DNA of 64,000 nucleotides from Mesorhizobium liriopis (GTDB taxonomy: Bacteria > Pseudomonadota > Alphaproteobacteria > Rhizobiales > Rhizobiaceae). Location: assembly GCF_024053505.1 (NCBI RefSeq), contig NZ_JAMXQS010000001.1, positions 124,001 to 188,000 on the forward strand. Direction: 5' to 3'. Positions 53,715 through 62,523 of the stretch are shown here, piece after piece; within the stretch, counting starts at the first letter, position 1; every line of letters starts with the position of its first letter. Both the position numbers and the translations under genes were made by a program. The notes below the pieces were generated by a model. That model was not told the DNA's origin and did no database searches. It saw nothing but the letters and a program-made list of their open reading frames with translations.

Positions 53715-54785
53715 CTAAAGCGGCTGGCTCGCCCAATAGTCGAGCCGCGTGTCTCGGAGCTCGCGCAAATGCGCCACGCCTTCCTGCCGCACCAGCTTGC
53801 GCAGGTTCGCCACGATCTGTGCGGGCAGTCCGGCACCGCCATAGATCAGGCCCGTATAGATCTGTACGAGATCGGCGCCGGCCCGGATCTTCTCGGCCGC
53901 CGAGCGCGCGGAATCAACGCCGCCGGCACCGATCAGCACCATTTGCGGCCCCACCAGCTTGCGCATCCGCGCGAGCACCACGGTCGAGCGGTCGAACAGC
54001 GGCCGCCCCGAAAGCCCGCCGGTCTCCTTCGCGTGCGGCGCCCCCTCGGGCAGCGGCCGCGACAGCGTGGTGTTGGACACGATCACGCCTTCGATCCGCG
54101 CCGCTTCCGCCTCCACCGCCACATCGGCCAGCGCCATGCCGTCGAGATCGGGCGCGATCTTGAGAAACACCGGCACATGCGCGACCGTCGCGTTGCGCGC
54201 TTCCACCACGCGGCCGAGCAATTCCCGCAGCGAATCCCGCGCCTGCAGGTCGCGCAGGCCCGGCGTGTTGGGCGAGGAAATGTTGACGGTGAGATAAGAG
54301 GCGAGCCCCGCGAAGCGCTCGACGCCCAGCACATAATCCGCCACGCGGTCGGCGCTGTCCTTGTTCGCTCCGATATTGATGCCGAGCAGCCCGCCGCGGC
54401 TTTTCCGCTTTTCCAGCCGCTTCAGAAGCGCCTCATGCCCCTCATTGTTGAAGCCTAAGCGGTTGATCACCCCATGCGCTTCCTCGATGCGGAAGATGCG
54501 TGGTCGCGGGTTGCCCGGCTGGGGCAGGGGCGTCACCGTGCCCACTTCCACGAAGCCGAAGCCCAGGCCGAAAAGCCCATCCGCCGCCTCGCCGTTCTTG
54601 TCGAAGCCGGCGGCGAGGCCCAACGGGTTCGGAAAATCCAACCCACAGAGCTGGGTGCCCAGCAGCGGGTCGGCCACCGCGCGCCGGCCCGCAGGCTTGA
54701 GCGCCAATCCCCTGATGGCAAGCCGGTGCGCGCGTTCGGGGTCGAGTTTGAGCAGCGCCCTGGAGGCGAGGTCGGTCACCCCCAC
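53715..54785 (-). CDS. pyrD: Dihydroorotate dehydrogenase (quinone)
   Basis: 356 residues, class 2 membrane-associated enzyme of pyrimidine synthesis. The N-terminal helices (LASRALLKLDPERAHRLAIRG) give quinone access. Then GLDFPNPLGLAAGFDKNGE, NRLGFNNEG, VNISSPNTPGLRDLQ with the catalytic Ser region, IVSNTTLSRP and LIGAGGVDSARSAAEKIRAGADLVQIYTGLIYGG (FMN phosphate loop). The GTG start at 54785 has GGAGGG 6 bases upstream. It begins 2 bases after the DUF952 gene's stop codon, so the two are coupled. Confidence 0.96.
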   Translation of the reverse strand: MGVTDLASRALLKLDPERAHRLAIRGLALKPAGRRAVADPLLGTQLCGLDFPNPLGLAAGFDKNGEAADGLFGLGFGFVEVGTVTPLPQPGNPRPRIFRIEEAHGVINRLGFNNEGHEALLKRLEKRKSRGGLLGINIGANKDSADRVADYVLGVERFAGLASYLTVNISSPNTPGLRDLQARDSLRELLGRVVEARNATVAHVPVFLKIAPDLDGMALADVAVEAEAARIEGVIVSNTTLSRPLPEGAPHAKETGGLSGRPLFDRSTVVLARMRKLVGPQMVLIGAGGVDSARSAAEKIRAGADLVQIYTGLIYGGAGLPAQIVANLRKLVRQEGVAHLRELRDTRLDYWASQPL

Positions 54786-54787
54786 GC

Positions 54788-55129
54788 TCAGCCCTCCAGC
54801 GGCGGAAACTGATGGCCGTCCGGTCCCAGCGCCAGAGGCTTCACCCAGGCGACGGTGTCGAGCGCGAGCGGCCCGTAAAGATGCGGAAACAGCGCCCCGC
54901 CGCGCGAAACTTCCCAGCGCAGCGCGTCGCCGAGCCGATCGCCTTCCACCGCGACGAGCAGAAGGTCGTCCTTGCCCGCGAAGTGCTTCGCTGCCGTTTC
55001 GCGCACCTGCTCGGCGGTGGAGAAATGGATGAAGCCGTCTTTCAGATCGACTGGCGCACCGTGAAACGATCCGGATGCCTCGGCTTCGCGCCAAAGGTCC
55101 TGCGGGCAGATCTTGAAGATGAGCGACAT
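54788..55129 (-). CDS. DUF952 domain-containing protein
   Basis: 113 residues. FKICPQDLWREAEASGSFHGAPVDLKDGFIHFSTAEQVRETAAKHFAG is the conserved DUF952 core, followed by LFPHLYGPLALDTVAWVKPL. Function unknown; the fold is related to glutathione- or ADP-ribosyl-type domains only remotely. It is regularly found just before pyrD in alphaproteobacteria, as here. Confidence 0.88.
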   Translation of the reverse strand: MSLIFKICPQDLWREAEASGSFHGAPVDLKDGFIHFSTAEQVRETAAKHFAGKDDLLLVAVEGDRLGDALRWEVSRGGALFPHLYGPLALDTVAWVKPLALGPDGHQFPPLEG

Positions 55130-55237
55130 GAGACCTTCATACGGGCGAGGGCGGAGAACAGGCAAGCGCAACCAGCACGCCGCCATCGCATTGCCTCAGA
55201 ACTGTTGAAGATTCCTCATTCGAACAGGAGACGACCC

Positions 55238-55636
55238 ATGCGATACCTGCTCATCCTGCCTCTGCTCCTCACCCCCTTGAGTGCCCAGGCGCAGGAGTCC
55301 AGCACCGAACGCTTTCAGCTCCAGCGCACCGATGACGGCTATGTCCGCCTGGATACCGAGACCGGCGCCATGTCCATCTGCCGCGAAGACGGCACACAAC
55401 TGGTCTGCCGCCAGGCCGCCGACGAGCGTGAGGCGATGACTTCCGAAACCGAGCGCCTGCAGAGCCGCGTGGACGCGCTCGAAGACCGCATCGCAGCCCT
55501 CGAAAAGAAGCCGACACAGGTTCTCCCGACGGAAGAAGAGGTGGACCGCACGCTCGGCATCATGCAGCGCTTCTTCCGCGAGTTCCGGGATTGGGCGCGG
55601 GAAGATGAGACGCGGCCAGCGCCGGACCGGACTTGA
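55238..55636 (+). CDS. Secreted coiled-coil hypothetical protein
   Basis: 132 residues. A signal peptide (MRYLLILPLLLTPLSAQAQE) leads to a short beta region with two Cys (MSICREDGTQLVCRQ), a heptad-like helix (EREAMTSETERLQSRVDALEDRIAALE), and a C-terminal helix ending DWAREDETRPAP. No known family assigned. ATG 55238 has CAGGAGA upstream. Rhizobial periplasmic proteins of this shape are common but uncharacterised. Confidence 0.7.
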   Translation: MRYLLILPLLLTPLSAQAQESSTERFQLQRTDDGYVRLDTETGAMSICREDGTQLVCRQAADEREAMTSETERLQSRVDALEDRIAALEKKPTQVLPTEEEVDRTLGIMQRFFREFRDWAREDETRPAPDRT

Positions 55637-55658
55637 TCCGGAAGGGTTAGGCGAAGCG

Positions 55659-55807
55659 GTCACGTTACCCGCGCCCTGTATCCCTCCCAAAGGGGGTGCA
55701 TCAACGCCGGGTCAATTCCTCGAAGCTTGGGGCTTGGCGTGGAGGACGGGGTGCTGCGCTCCTGTCTCCCCTCCCACCTGTGGGGAGGGGTAAGGGGTGG
55801 GGGTGAT
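55659..55807. repeat. ~150-bp intergenic element with inverted ends (degenerate copy)
   Basis: Starts GTCACGTTACCCGCGCCCT and ends GGGGAGGGGTAAGGGGTGGG...TGAT, so its ends are imperfect inverted repeats. The right end CTCCCCTCCCACCTGTGGGG and following bases match those of the element at 60187-60337 nearly exactly. Probably a small non-coding mobile or palindromic repeat (MITE or RPE-like). Only the ends are clearly shared, while the middle differs. Confidence 0.65.
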
Positions 55808-55937
55808 CTTTCCACCTGCAAAGCCTCTTCGGAAACTCGCGCCCCAACAAGTTGTGCAAACCCGAACCTTGCATTTGATAAGTTCTCTTCTTTCAGCACA
55901 GTCTCCGAAACTCACCGCTCACTCTCAGGAGCCTGCA

Positions 55938-56366
55938 ATGCTGAAGGAATTCCAGGAATTCATCTCCAAGGGCAATGTGATGGATCTCGCCGTCGGCGTG
56001 ATCATCGGCGGTGCCTTCGGCCTGATCGTCAACTCGCTCGTCAACGACATCATCATGCCGATCGTCGGCGCGATCTTCGGCGGGTTCGACTTTTCGAACT
56101 ATTTCCTGCCGCTCTCATCCGCCGTCACCGCGACCACGCTCGCCGAAGCGCGCGCTCAAGGTGCTGTCTTCGCTTACGGCAGCTTCCTCACGGTCGTCAT
56201 CAACTTCCTCATCCTGGCCTTCATCATCTTCCTGATGGTCAAGGGCGTGAACGAGCTGCGCCGCCGCGCCGTCCGCGAGCAACCGACGACGCCCCCCGCA
56301 CCGCCCGCCGATGTGGCGCTTCTCACCGAAATCCGCGACATCCTCGCCCGGCGTCCGACGGTTTGA
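55938..56366 (+). CDS. mscL: Large-conductance mechanosensitive channel
   Basis: 142 residues. [41 protein letters not shown] is the N-terminal helix plus TM1 with the pore constriction. TM2 is [26 protein letters not shown]. The C-terminal cytoplasmic helix ends LLTEIRDIL. It opens under osmotic downshock. ATG 55938 is preceded by CAGGAG at 6 bases. The start is downstream of the intergenic repeat at 55659. Confidence 0.96.
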   Translation: MLKEFQEFISKGNVMDLAVGVIIGGAFGLIVNSLVNDIIMPIVGAIFGGFDFSNYFLPLSSAVTATTLAEARAQGAVFAYGSFLTVVINFLILAFIIFLMVKGVNELRRRAVREQPTTPPAPPADVALLTEIRDILARRPTV

Positions 56367-56404
56367 GCCTGTCCGCCTGAGGCACTCGGTCTGGCCTGTT
56401 TCCA

Positions 56405-56440
56405 CTTGTCCTGCGCTCGCCTATGAGAGCGCAGGACAAG
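56405..56440. repeat. Perfect 14-bp inverted repeat between mscL and aminotransferase
   Basis: CTTGTCCTGCGCTC (56405-56418) and its exact complement GAGCGCAGGACAAG (56427-56440) with an 8-base loop. It ends 14 bases before the next start codon. There is no U-tract, so it may be an mscL terminator, a regulatory hairpin, or a site near the ribosome-binding region. Confidence 0.7.
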
Positions 56441-56454
56441 CATTCAGGCCACGC

Positions 56455-57621
56455 ATGAGCATCATATCCAGCATTCGCGATGCCGCCCGGGAAGCCCCCG
56501 AAAGCGGCATCGTTTCCGTTGTCAATTACGGCCGCACACGCGAAGGTCTGATCCCGCTTTGGGCGGGCGAAGGGGACCTGCCGACGCCACAATTCATCAC
56601 GGACGCAGCGGCGCAATCGCTTGCGAACGGCGAAACCTTCTATACCTGGCAGCGCGGCATCCCCGGCCTGCGTGAGGCGCTCGCGCGCTACCACACCCGT
56701 CATTTCGGCCGGGCCTTCGCGTCCGACGAGTTCATCGTGACCGGTTCCGGCATGGCCGCGATCCAGTTGGCCCTTCAAGCCACGCTCGGCGCAGGCGACG
56801 AGGCCATCTACTTGACCCCCGCATGGCCCAATTTCGCAGGCGCCGTCGGCGTCGCCGGCGCGGTGCCGGTCGCCGTGCCGCTCGCCCACGACGAAGACGG
56901 CTGGCACTGCGATCTGGATGCGGTCGAGGCCGCCATCACGCCACGCACCCGCGTGCTTTTCGTCAACACCCCCTCCAATCCCACCGGCTGGACGGCATCG
57001 CGTGAAACGCTCGAAAGCCTGCTCGCGCTCGCCCGCAAGCATGGTCTCTGGATCATCGCCGACGAGATTTATTCGCTTTTCTTCTATGGCGAGGCCCGCG
57101 CGCCCTCTTTCTACGACATCATCGAGCCTGATGACCGTATCCTCTTCGTCAACTCATTCTCCAAGAACTGGGCCATGACCGGCTGGCGTATCGGCTGGCT
57201 CCGCATCCATCCCGCGCTCGAACAGATCTTCGAGAACCTCGTGCAATATTCCACGTCCGGCGTCGCGCAATTCATGCAGCGCGGTGCGGTCGCGGCTCTC
57301 GATCAGGGTGACGACTTCATCGCCAGCCAGGTCGCCCGGGCACAAACGGCACGCGACCGTGCCTGCGAAATCCTGCGCAGCACCAACCGCGTGTTGCTGA
57401 CGCCGCCCAAGGGCGCGTTCTACCTGTTCTTCGGCGTGGATGGCGTTTCGGATTCGGCGAGTGCCGCGTTGCGCATCGTCGATGAGGCCAATGTCGGCTT
57501 GGCCCCTGGCACGGCCTTCGGCCAGGGCGGTGAAACCTCTTTCCGCCTCTGCTTTCACCGCCGCGTGGATCAGGTCGAGGAAGCCGCCACGCGCCTCGCG
57601 GAATGGATCAGAAAGCTCTGA
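56455..57621 (+). CDS. PLP-dependent aminotransferase (class I/II)
   Basis: 388 residues, AspC/AAT superfamily fold type I. Landmarks: SVVNYGRTREGLIPLWAGEGD, FVNTPSNPTGW, IIADEIYSLFFY, and the PLP Lys in NSFSKNWAMTGWRIGWLRIHP, the usual (S/T)K-x-x-x-x-x-GWR motif. The C-terminal Arg in FRLCFHRRVD binds the carboxylate. Substrate unknown; class members use aspartate, tyrosine, or other amino acids. ATG 56455 is the chosen start; the frame upstream overlaps mscL and the hairpin. Confidence 0.9.
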   Translation: MSIISSIRDAAREAPESGIVSVVNYGRTREGLIPLWAGEGDLPTPQFITDAAAQSLANGETFYTWQRGIPGLREALARYHTRHFGRAFASDEFIVTGSGMAAIQLALQATLGAGDEAIYLTPAWPNFAGAVGVAGAVPVAVPLAHDEDGWHCDLDAVEAAITPRTRVLFVNTPSNPTGWTASRETLESLLALARKHGLWIIADEIYSLFFYGEARAPSFYDIIEPDDRILFVNSFSKNWAMTGWRIGWLRIHPALEQIFENLVQYSTSGVAQFMQRGAVAALDQGDDFIASQVARAQTARDRACEILRSTNRVLLTPPKGAFYLFFGVDGVSDSASAALRIVDEANVGLAPGTAFGQGGETSFRLCFHRRVDQVEEAATRLAEWIRKL

Positions 57622-57648
57622 CGAACAGGGATCGGGGCAAAGCGGGGC

Positions 57649-58926
57649 TTACCCGCCCGCCTTCGACACCATCAGGGGCACCACGCGGTCGCTCTGCGGC
57701 AGTGCCGGCTGGTTGTCGGCATGGAAGGGAATGCCGAGCGCGGTCCAGGTTTCCACCAGCGCATCGCGCAAGTTTTCGATCAGCCCGTCGCTGTGCAGCG
57801 GCGTCGGCGTGATGCGCAACCGCTCCGTGCCGCGCGGCACGGTCGGGTAGTTGATCGGCTGGATATAGATGCCGTGCTTTTCGAGCAGCCGGTCGCTCGC
57901 CTGCTTGCAAAGCTCGGGGTCGCCCACCAGCACCGGCACGATATGCGTGTCCGATGCCATCACCGGCAGCCGCGCGTCGCGCAGCACCGTCTTGGTGCGG
58001 TTGGCCTGGCGCGCCTGTCCCTCGCGCTCGGCGCTCGACGCCTTGAGGTGGCGGATCGATGCCGTCGCAGCCGCCGCGATGGCCGGGGGCAGGGCGGTCG
58101 TGAAGATGAAGCCCGGCGCGTATGAGCGCACGGCGTCGATCACTGCGGCACTGCCCGTGATGTAACCGCCCAGCGTGCCGAAGGCTTTTGCGAGCGTGCC
58201 CTCGATCACGTCGATGCGGTGGGCAAGGCCTTCGCGCTCGGTGATGCCGCCGCCGCGATTGCCATACATGCCGACCGCGTGGACCTCGTCGATATAGGTC
58301 ATCGCGTTGTAGCGCTCGGCCAGTTCCACGATTTCGAGGATCGGCGCCACGTCACCGTCCATCGAATAAACGCTTTCGAACACGATCAGCTTGGCGCGCT
58401 CGGGGCCCGCGGCCTTCAACAGGCTTTCCAGATGCGCCACGTCGTTGTGGCGGAAGATCTTCTTTTCGGCACCCGAGCGGCGCACGCCCTCGATCATCGA
58501 GGCATGGTTCAATTCGTCCGATAGCACGAGGCAGTTGGGGAGCAGGCGTGCAATGGTCGAGATCGAGGCCTCGTTGGACACGAAGCCGGAGGTGAAGACG
58601 AGTGCGGCTTCCTTGCCATGCAGGTCGGCGAGTTCGGTTTCGAGCTCGACCAGCGGATGGTTGGTGCCGGAAATGTTGCGCGTGCCGCCGGCGCCCGCGC
58701 CGAGCCGCTCGGCCGTCTCCTGCATCGCGCGCACGACCTTGGTGTGCTGGCCCATGCCGAGATAGTCGTTGGAGCACCAGACGGTGATGTCGCGCGAAGC
58801 GGTGCCGTTACGGAAAGTGGCTGTGGGAAAGGAGCCGGCGCGGCGTTCGAGGTCCGCGAATACCCGGTATCGGCGTTCGGCGTGCAACTGGCCGATCGCC
58901 TGATCAAAGAATGCGCTGTAGTTCAT
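57649..58926 (-). CDS. hemA: 5-aminolevulinate synthase
   Basis: 425 residues, class II alpha-oxoamine synthase. Signatures: [55 protein letters not shown], and PLP Lys in [17 protein letters not shown]. It condenses glycine and succinyl-CoA for tetrapyrrole synthesis, the alphaproteobacterial (C4) route. An FNR/FixK-like box lies about 120 bases upstream, which fits the oxygen control known for rhizobial hemA. Confidence 0.97.
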   Translation of the reverse strand: MNYSAFFDQAIGQLHAERRYRVFADLERRAGSFPTATFRNGTASRDITVWCSNDYLGMGQHTKVVRAMQETAERLGAGAGGTRNISGTNHPLVELETELADLHGKEAALVFTSGFVSNEASISTIARLLPNCLVLSDELNHASMIEGVRRSGAEKKIFRHNDVAHLESLLKAAGPERAKLIVFESVYSMDGDVAPILEIVELAERYNAMTYIDEVHAVGMYGNRGGGITEREGLAHRIDVIEGTLAKAFGTLGGYITGSAAVIDAVRSYAPGFIFTTALPPAIAAAATASIRHLKASSAEREGQARQANRTKTVLRDARLPVMASDTHIVPVLVGDPELCKQASDRLLEKHGIYIQPINYPTVPRGTERLRITPTPLHSDGLIENLRDALVETWTALGIPFHADNQPALPQSDRVVPLMVSKAGG

Positions 58927-59045
58927 TCCAATCCCCAGACTGTGGCCTGAATATAAAGAGTGGGTTAGGCGTCGTCCATGTGGCCAACTTGGTCAAAATG
59001 ACACGCCACGAGGCAGCACCTGACCGGTTTTTGTGCGCCCGAACC

Positions 59046-59059
59046 ATGATCTAGGTCAA
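59046..59059 (-). promoter_or_regulatory. FNR/FixK-like box upstream of hemA
   Basis: Minus strand TTGAC-CTAG-ATCAT matches the TTGAT-N4-ATCAA consensus with two mismatches and keeps the centre CTAG. It lies about 120 bases before hemA and 102 before galE. hemA is FixK/FnrL-controlled in several alphaproteobacteria, so it probably serves hemA. Confidence 0.55.
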
Positions 59060-59160
59060 ACACCGATCCATTCGCGCGCAAGCCCATCCTTCGCCTGTCT
59101 TGTTCGCCTTGTTTTGCTGGGCTAGGCCTCGGTGCGATCAACGAAATCCAAGGAGCTTTC

Positions 59161-60156
59161 ATGGCGGTTCTGGTGACGGGCGGTGCCGGCTATATCGGCA
59201 GCCACATGGTGTGGGAGCTTGTGGACAACGGCGAGGAGGTCGTCGTGCTCGACCGGCTGTCCACCGGCTTCGAATGGGCTGTGGCCCCCGAGGCGACACT
59301 CGTGCGCGGCGACATCGCCGATCAGGACCTGGTGGCGAACCTCGTGCGCGAACACAAGATCGACTCCGTGATCCACTTCGCCGGTTCGATCATCGTGCCC
59401 GAATCCGTGTCCGACCCACTCGGTTATTACGAGAACAACACCTGCAAGACCCGCGCCCTGATCGAAGCGGTGGTGCGCGCGGGCGTGCCGCATTTCATCT
59501 TTTCCTCCACGGCGGCCGTTTACGGCGCAGCCGGCTCCGTGCCCGTTTCGGAAGACACCGTGCTCAACCCGGAGTCACCTTACGGGCTGTCCAAGCTGAT
59601 GAGCGAATGGATGCTGCGCGACGCCTCGCGCGCGCATGCTCTGACCTATTCCGCCCTGCGCTACTTCAACGTCGCCGGCGCCGATCCCAAGGGCCGCACG
59701 GGCCAGTCCACCAGGGGTGCGACCCATCTGATCAAGGTCGCCAGCGAAACCGCGCTCGGCAAGCGCGCTTCCATGAACGTCTTCGGCACGGACTATCCGA
59801 CGGCCGATGGCACCTGCATCCGCGACTACATTCATGTCAGCGATCTCGCCCGCGCCCACTATCTCGCCCTCAAGCGCCTGCGCACCGGCGCGCCCAGCCT
59901 CGTCGCCAATTGTGGCTATGGCCGTGGCTTCTCGGTTCTCGAAGTGATCGAAAGCGTGCGACGCGTGTCCGGCGTCGATTTCGACGTACAGCTCTCGGAC
60001 CGCCGCCCCGGCGACCCCCCGGCCATCGTCGCCAACCCGGCCCGCGCCATGAAGGAATTCGGCTGGAAACCCGAACGCGACGACCTCGACCTGATCGTGG
60101 GCGATGCCCTGGCCTGGGAGGAGGCGCTGAAGCGAAAGAACTCGGTGAGCGCCTGA
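59161..60156 (+). CDS. galE: UDP-glucose 4-epimerase
   Basis: 331 residues, extended short-chain dehydrogenase. NAD motif GGAGYIGSHMVW (7-18), FSSTAAVYG, catalytic Tyr-x-x-x-Lys in SPYGLSKLM, and YFNVAGADP plus GTDYPTADGTCIRDYIHVSDLARAH are all GalE-typical. It interconverts UDP-glucose and UDP-galactose for surface polysaccharides. It is monocistronic here; no galactose-catabolic genes are nearby. Confidence 0.95.
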   Translation: MAVLVTGGAGYIGSHMVWELVDNGEEVVVLDRLSTGFEWAVAPEATLVRGDIADQDLVANLVREHKIDSVIHFAGSIIVPESVSDPLGYYENNTCKTRALIEAVVRAGVPHFIFSSTAAVYGAAGSVPVSEDTVLNPESPYGLSKLMSEWMLRDASRAHALTYSALRYFNVAGADPKGRTGQSTRGATHLIKVASETALGKRASMNVFGTDYPTADGTCIRDYIHVSDLARAHYLALKRLRTGAPSLVANCGYGRGFSVLEVIESVRRVSGVDFDVQLSDRRPGDPPAIVANPARAMKEFGWKPERDDLDLIVGDALAWEEALKRKNSVSA

Positions 60157-60186
60157 TCATTTGAAAGGTCGGCCTCTCGCGGCAAC

Positions 60187-60337
60187 GTCACCCTACCCCG
60201 TACCCCTCCCCCCAAGGAGGAGGGGAAGGCATGCGCGTGGCACCACTCTCATCAAGCTAGGCGCCGAGCATCGGGGTGAGATGCGACGATGACGGCTCCC
60301 CTCCCACCTGTGGGGAGGGGTACGGGGTGGGGGTGAC
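60187..60337. repeat. ~150-bp intergenic element with near-perfect terminal inverted repeats
   Basis: Left end GTCACCCTACCCCGTACCCC (60187 on) and right end GGGGTACGGGGTGGGGGTGAC (to 60337) are inverted copies over about 25 bases, with one base missing on the left. The right half matches the element at 55659-55807. No protein is encoded. The compact size and shared ends suggest a MITE or rhizobial palindromic element. Confidence 0.75.
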
Positions 60338-60533
60338 CTCTCCACCTGCACAACCTGTCAGCAATCCTCACCGCCCACCCATCTCACCAAAAATAGGTGT
60401 CACCCATCGGCCTCACCCCTTCCCTCCGTGTCCCGGAATTCCTCCAAACCTTGCCCGAACCTTGTTGATTTGTTCACCCTGAACCCGCAGGGTCGCCGCA
60501 AGAAGAAGCAAGACCGCAGTCGGGAGTACGCGT

Positions 60534-62510
60534 TTGAGAGTTGCGGTGAAGCGTGTTTCGGTCTGGCTCGGAGGTGCGGCGCTCACGCTCGCGCTGTCCG
60601 CCACACCCCATCCCGCCACCGCCTTCGAGCTTTTCGGAAAAAAGTTCTTCGAAAAGAGCGATGAGGAGAAGGCCGCCGATGTGATCGGCGAGCCGCAGAA
60701 TTACACCGTCGAAATCCAGGTATCCGGCGACGACGATGATCTGAAAGGTGCGGTCGAAGGCGCGTCATCCCTTTATGCCGACCGCGACGAGCCCGCATCC
60801 GGCGCCTCCGGCCTGCTCGCCAAGGCGCGCAACGACTACAAGCGCATCCTGAACACCATGTATGCGCAGGGCCGCTACGGTCCCACCATTTCCATCCGCG
60901 TCGATGGCCGTGAAGCCGCCGACTTGGCCCCCGACACCATGCTGCCCGATCCGGCGGCGGTCGTCGTGTCCGTCGAGCCCGGTCCCGAGTTCCGCTTCGG
61001 CAAGGCCGAGATCCTCCGCCGCGCTCCACCTGCCACCAATCGCTTCGACGAGGTCGAGGCGCCTGAAAAGCAGGGCTTCGTCTCGGGCGAGGTAGCGAAA
61101 TCCGGCGCCATCATCGGCGCAGGGCGCTTGCAGGTGGAAGCCTGGCGCCAGCAGGGCCACCCCAAGGCAGAGGTGGCCGAGCAGCGCGTGGTGGCCGCCC
61201 ACGATCAGAACATCGTGGACGCTACGCTCAATATCGATCCGGGCCCTTACGCGGTCTATGGTCCGGTCACCGTGCAGGGCACCGACCGCATGGCCCCCGA
61301 ATTCGTGGCCTTCATGGCGGGTCTCACGCCCGGGGCGGAATATGACCCCGACGACCTCAAGCGCGCCTCCGACCGCTACGCCCGGCTCGACGTGTTCCGC
61401 GCGGCGCGGCTGCAGGAAGCGGATGCCGTCAATCCGGATGGCACGCTGCCCATCACCGTGATCGCACAGGAGCGCCCGCTTCGCCGCTTCGGCGTCGGCG
61501 CCTCTTACTCCACGCTCGACGGCGCGGGCATCGAGGCCTACTGGCTTCACCGCAACCTGTTCGGCCGCGCCGAACGTTTGCGCTTCGATGCGCGCGTGGC
61601 CGGCGTCGGCGGCACCAACAATGGCAGCGGCGAGTTCTCCGCCGATCCCGCCGACCTGACCTATCGCCTCGGCGCTACCTTCACCAAGCCCGGCGTCTAT
61701 ACGCCCGACACCGATTTCGCGGCGTCCCTGATCGGCGACCGCGAGGTGCTCGAGCCTTACACCCGCACCGGCGTCAACGCGCAGGTCGGCTTCACGCAGA
61801 TCTTCGACGAGCGCCTGTCGGGCAAGATCTTCGCCGAGGCCGGCTACGACCACTTCCTCGAAGAGCCCTTCGACGACCGCGAGCGCGAATTCGTGTCCGT
61901 TGGCCTGCTCGGCGGGCTCACATATGACGACCGCAACAACAAGACCAACGCGACCCAGGGCTATTATCTCGATCTCCAGGCCCGCCCCTATTACGAGATC
62001 GAATACGGCAACCCCACGCTTCAGCTGATCGCGGAAGGGCGCACCTATTTCGGCTTCGGCGAGGATGACCCCTTCGTGCTCGCGGGTCGCCTCAAGATCG
62101 GCTCGCTGCTTGGCCCCGATCTCGACGAGGCTGCGCCCGATCGGCTTTTCTTCGCAGGCGGCGGGGGTTCCGTGCGCGGCTACGCCTATCGCAATATCGG
62201 CCTGCCCGTGCTCAATGCGGATGGCGAGGATACGGGCGATGTATCCGGCGGCAAGTCGCTGGTGGAAGGCTCGCTCGAAGCGCGCGTGAAAGTCACGCAG
62301 GCCATCGGTCTCGTCGGCTTCGTCGACGCCGGAACGGTGGGCGCCGAAAGCTTCCCGAAATTCGATGAAGACATCAAGATCGGCACGGGCGTCGGCCTGC
62401 GCTATCTGACGGGCTTGGGTCCCATCCGCCTCGACGTGGCCGTGCCCGTCGATCCCGGCAAGAACGATCCGAGCTTTGCCTTCTATGTCGGCATCGGCCA
62501 GGCATTCTAA
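60534..62510 (+). CDS. tamA: Autotransporter assembly factor TamA (BamA/Omp85 family)
   Basis: 658 residues. A signal peptide (KRVSVWLGGAALTLALSATPHPATA) is followed by POTRA domains (about 50-290, e.g. GPYAVYGPVTVQGTDRMAPEFV) and a C-terminal 16-strand beta-barrel starting near RPLRRFGVGASYSTLDGAGIEAYWLHRNLFG. The conserved barrel loop motif FFAGGGGSVRGYAYRNIG (VRGY/F lock) and a terminal strand ending in Phe (FYVGIGQAF) are clear. With TamB it assembles or transports outer-envelope components. TTG 60534 is chosen because CGGGAG lies 7 bases upstream. tamB follows after 13 bases. Confidence 0.93.
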   Translation: MRVAVKRVSVWLGGAALTLALSATPHPATAFELFGKKFFEKSDEEKAADVIGEPQNYTVEIQVSGDDDDLKGAVEGASSLYADRDEPASGASGLLAKARNDYKRILNTMYAQGRYGPTISIRVDGREAADLAPDTMLPDPAAVVVSVEPGPEFRFGKAEILRRAPPATNRFDEVEAPEKQGFVSGEVAKSGAIIGAGRLQVEAWRQQGHPKAEVAEQRVVAAHDQNIVDATLNIDPGPYAVYGPVTVQGTDRMAPEFVAFMAGLTPGAEYDPDDLKRASDRYARLDVFRAARLQEADAVNPDGTLPITVIAQERPLRRFGVGASYSTLDGAGIEAYWLHRNLFGRAERLRFDARVAGVGGTNNGSGEFSADPADLTYRLGATFTKPGVYTPDTDFAASLIGDREVLEPYTRTGVNAQVGFTQIFDERLSGKIFAEAGYDHFLEEPFDDREREFVSVGLLGGLTYDDRNNKTNATQGYYLDLQARPYYEIEYGNPTLQLIAEGRTYFGFGEDDPFVLAGRLKIGSLLGPDLDEAAPDRLFFAGGGGSVRGYAYRNIGLPVLNADGEDTGDVSGGKSLVEGSLEARVKVTQAIGLVGFVDAGTVGAESFPKFDEDIKIGTGVGLRYLTGLGPIRLDVAVPVDPGKNDPSFAFYVGIGQAF

Positions 62511-62523
62511 GGGAGAGAAGACC

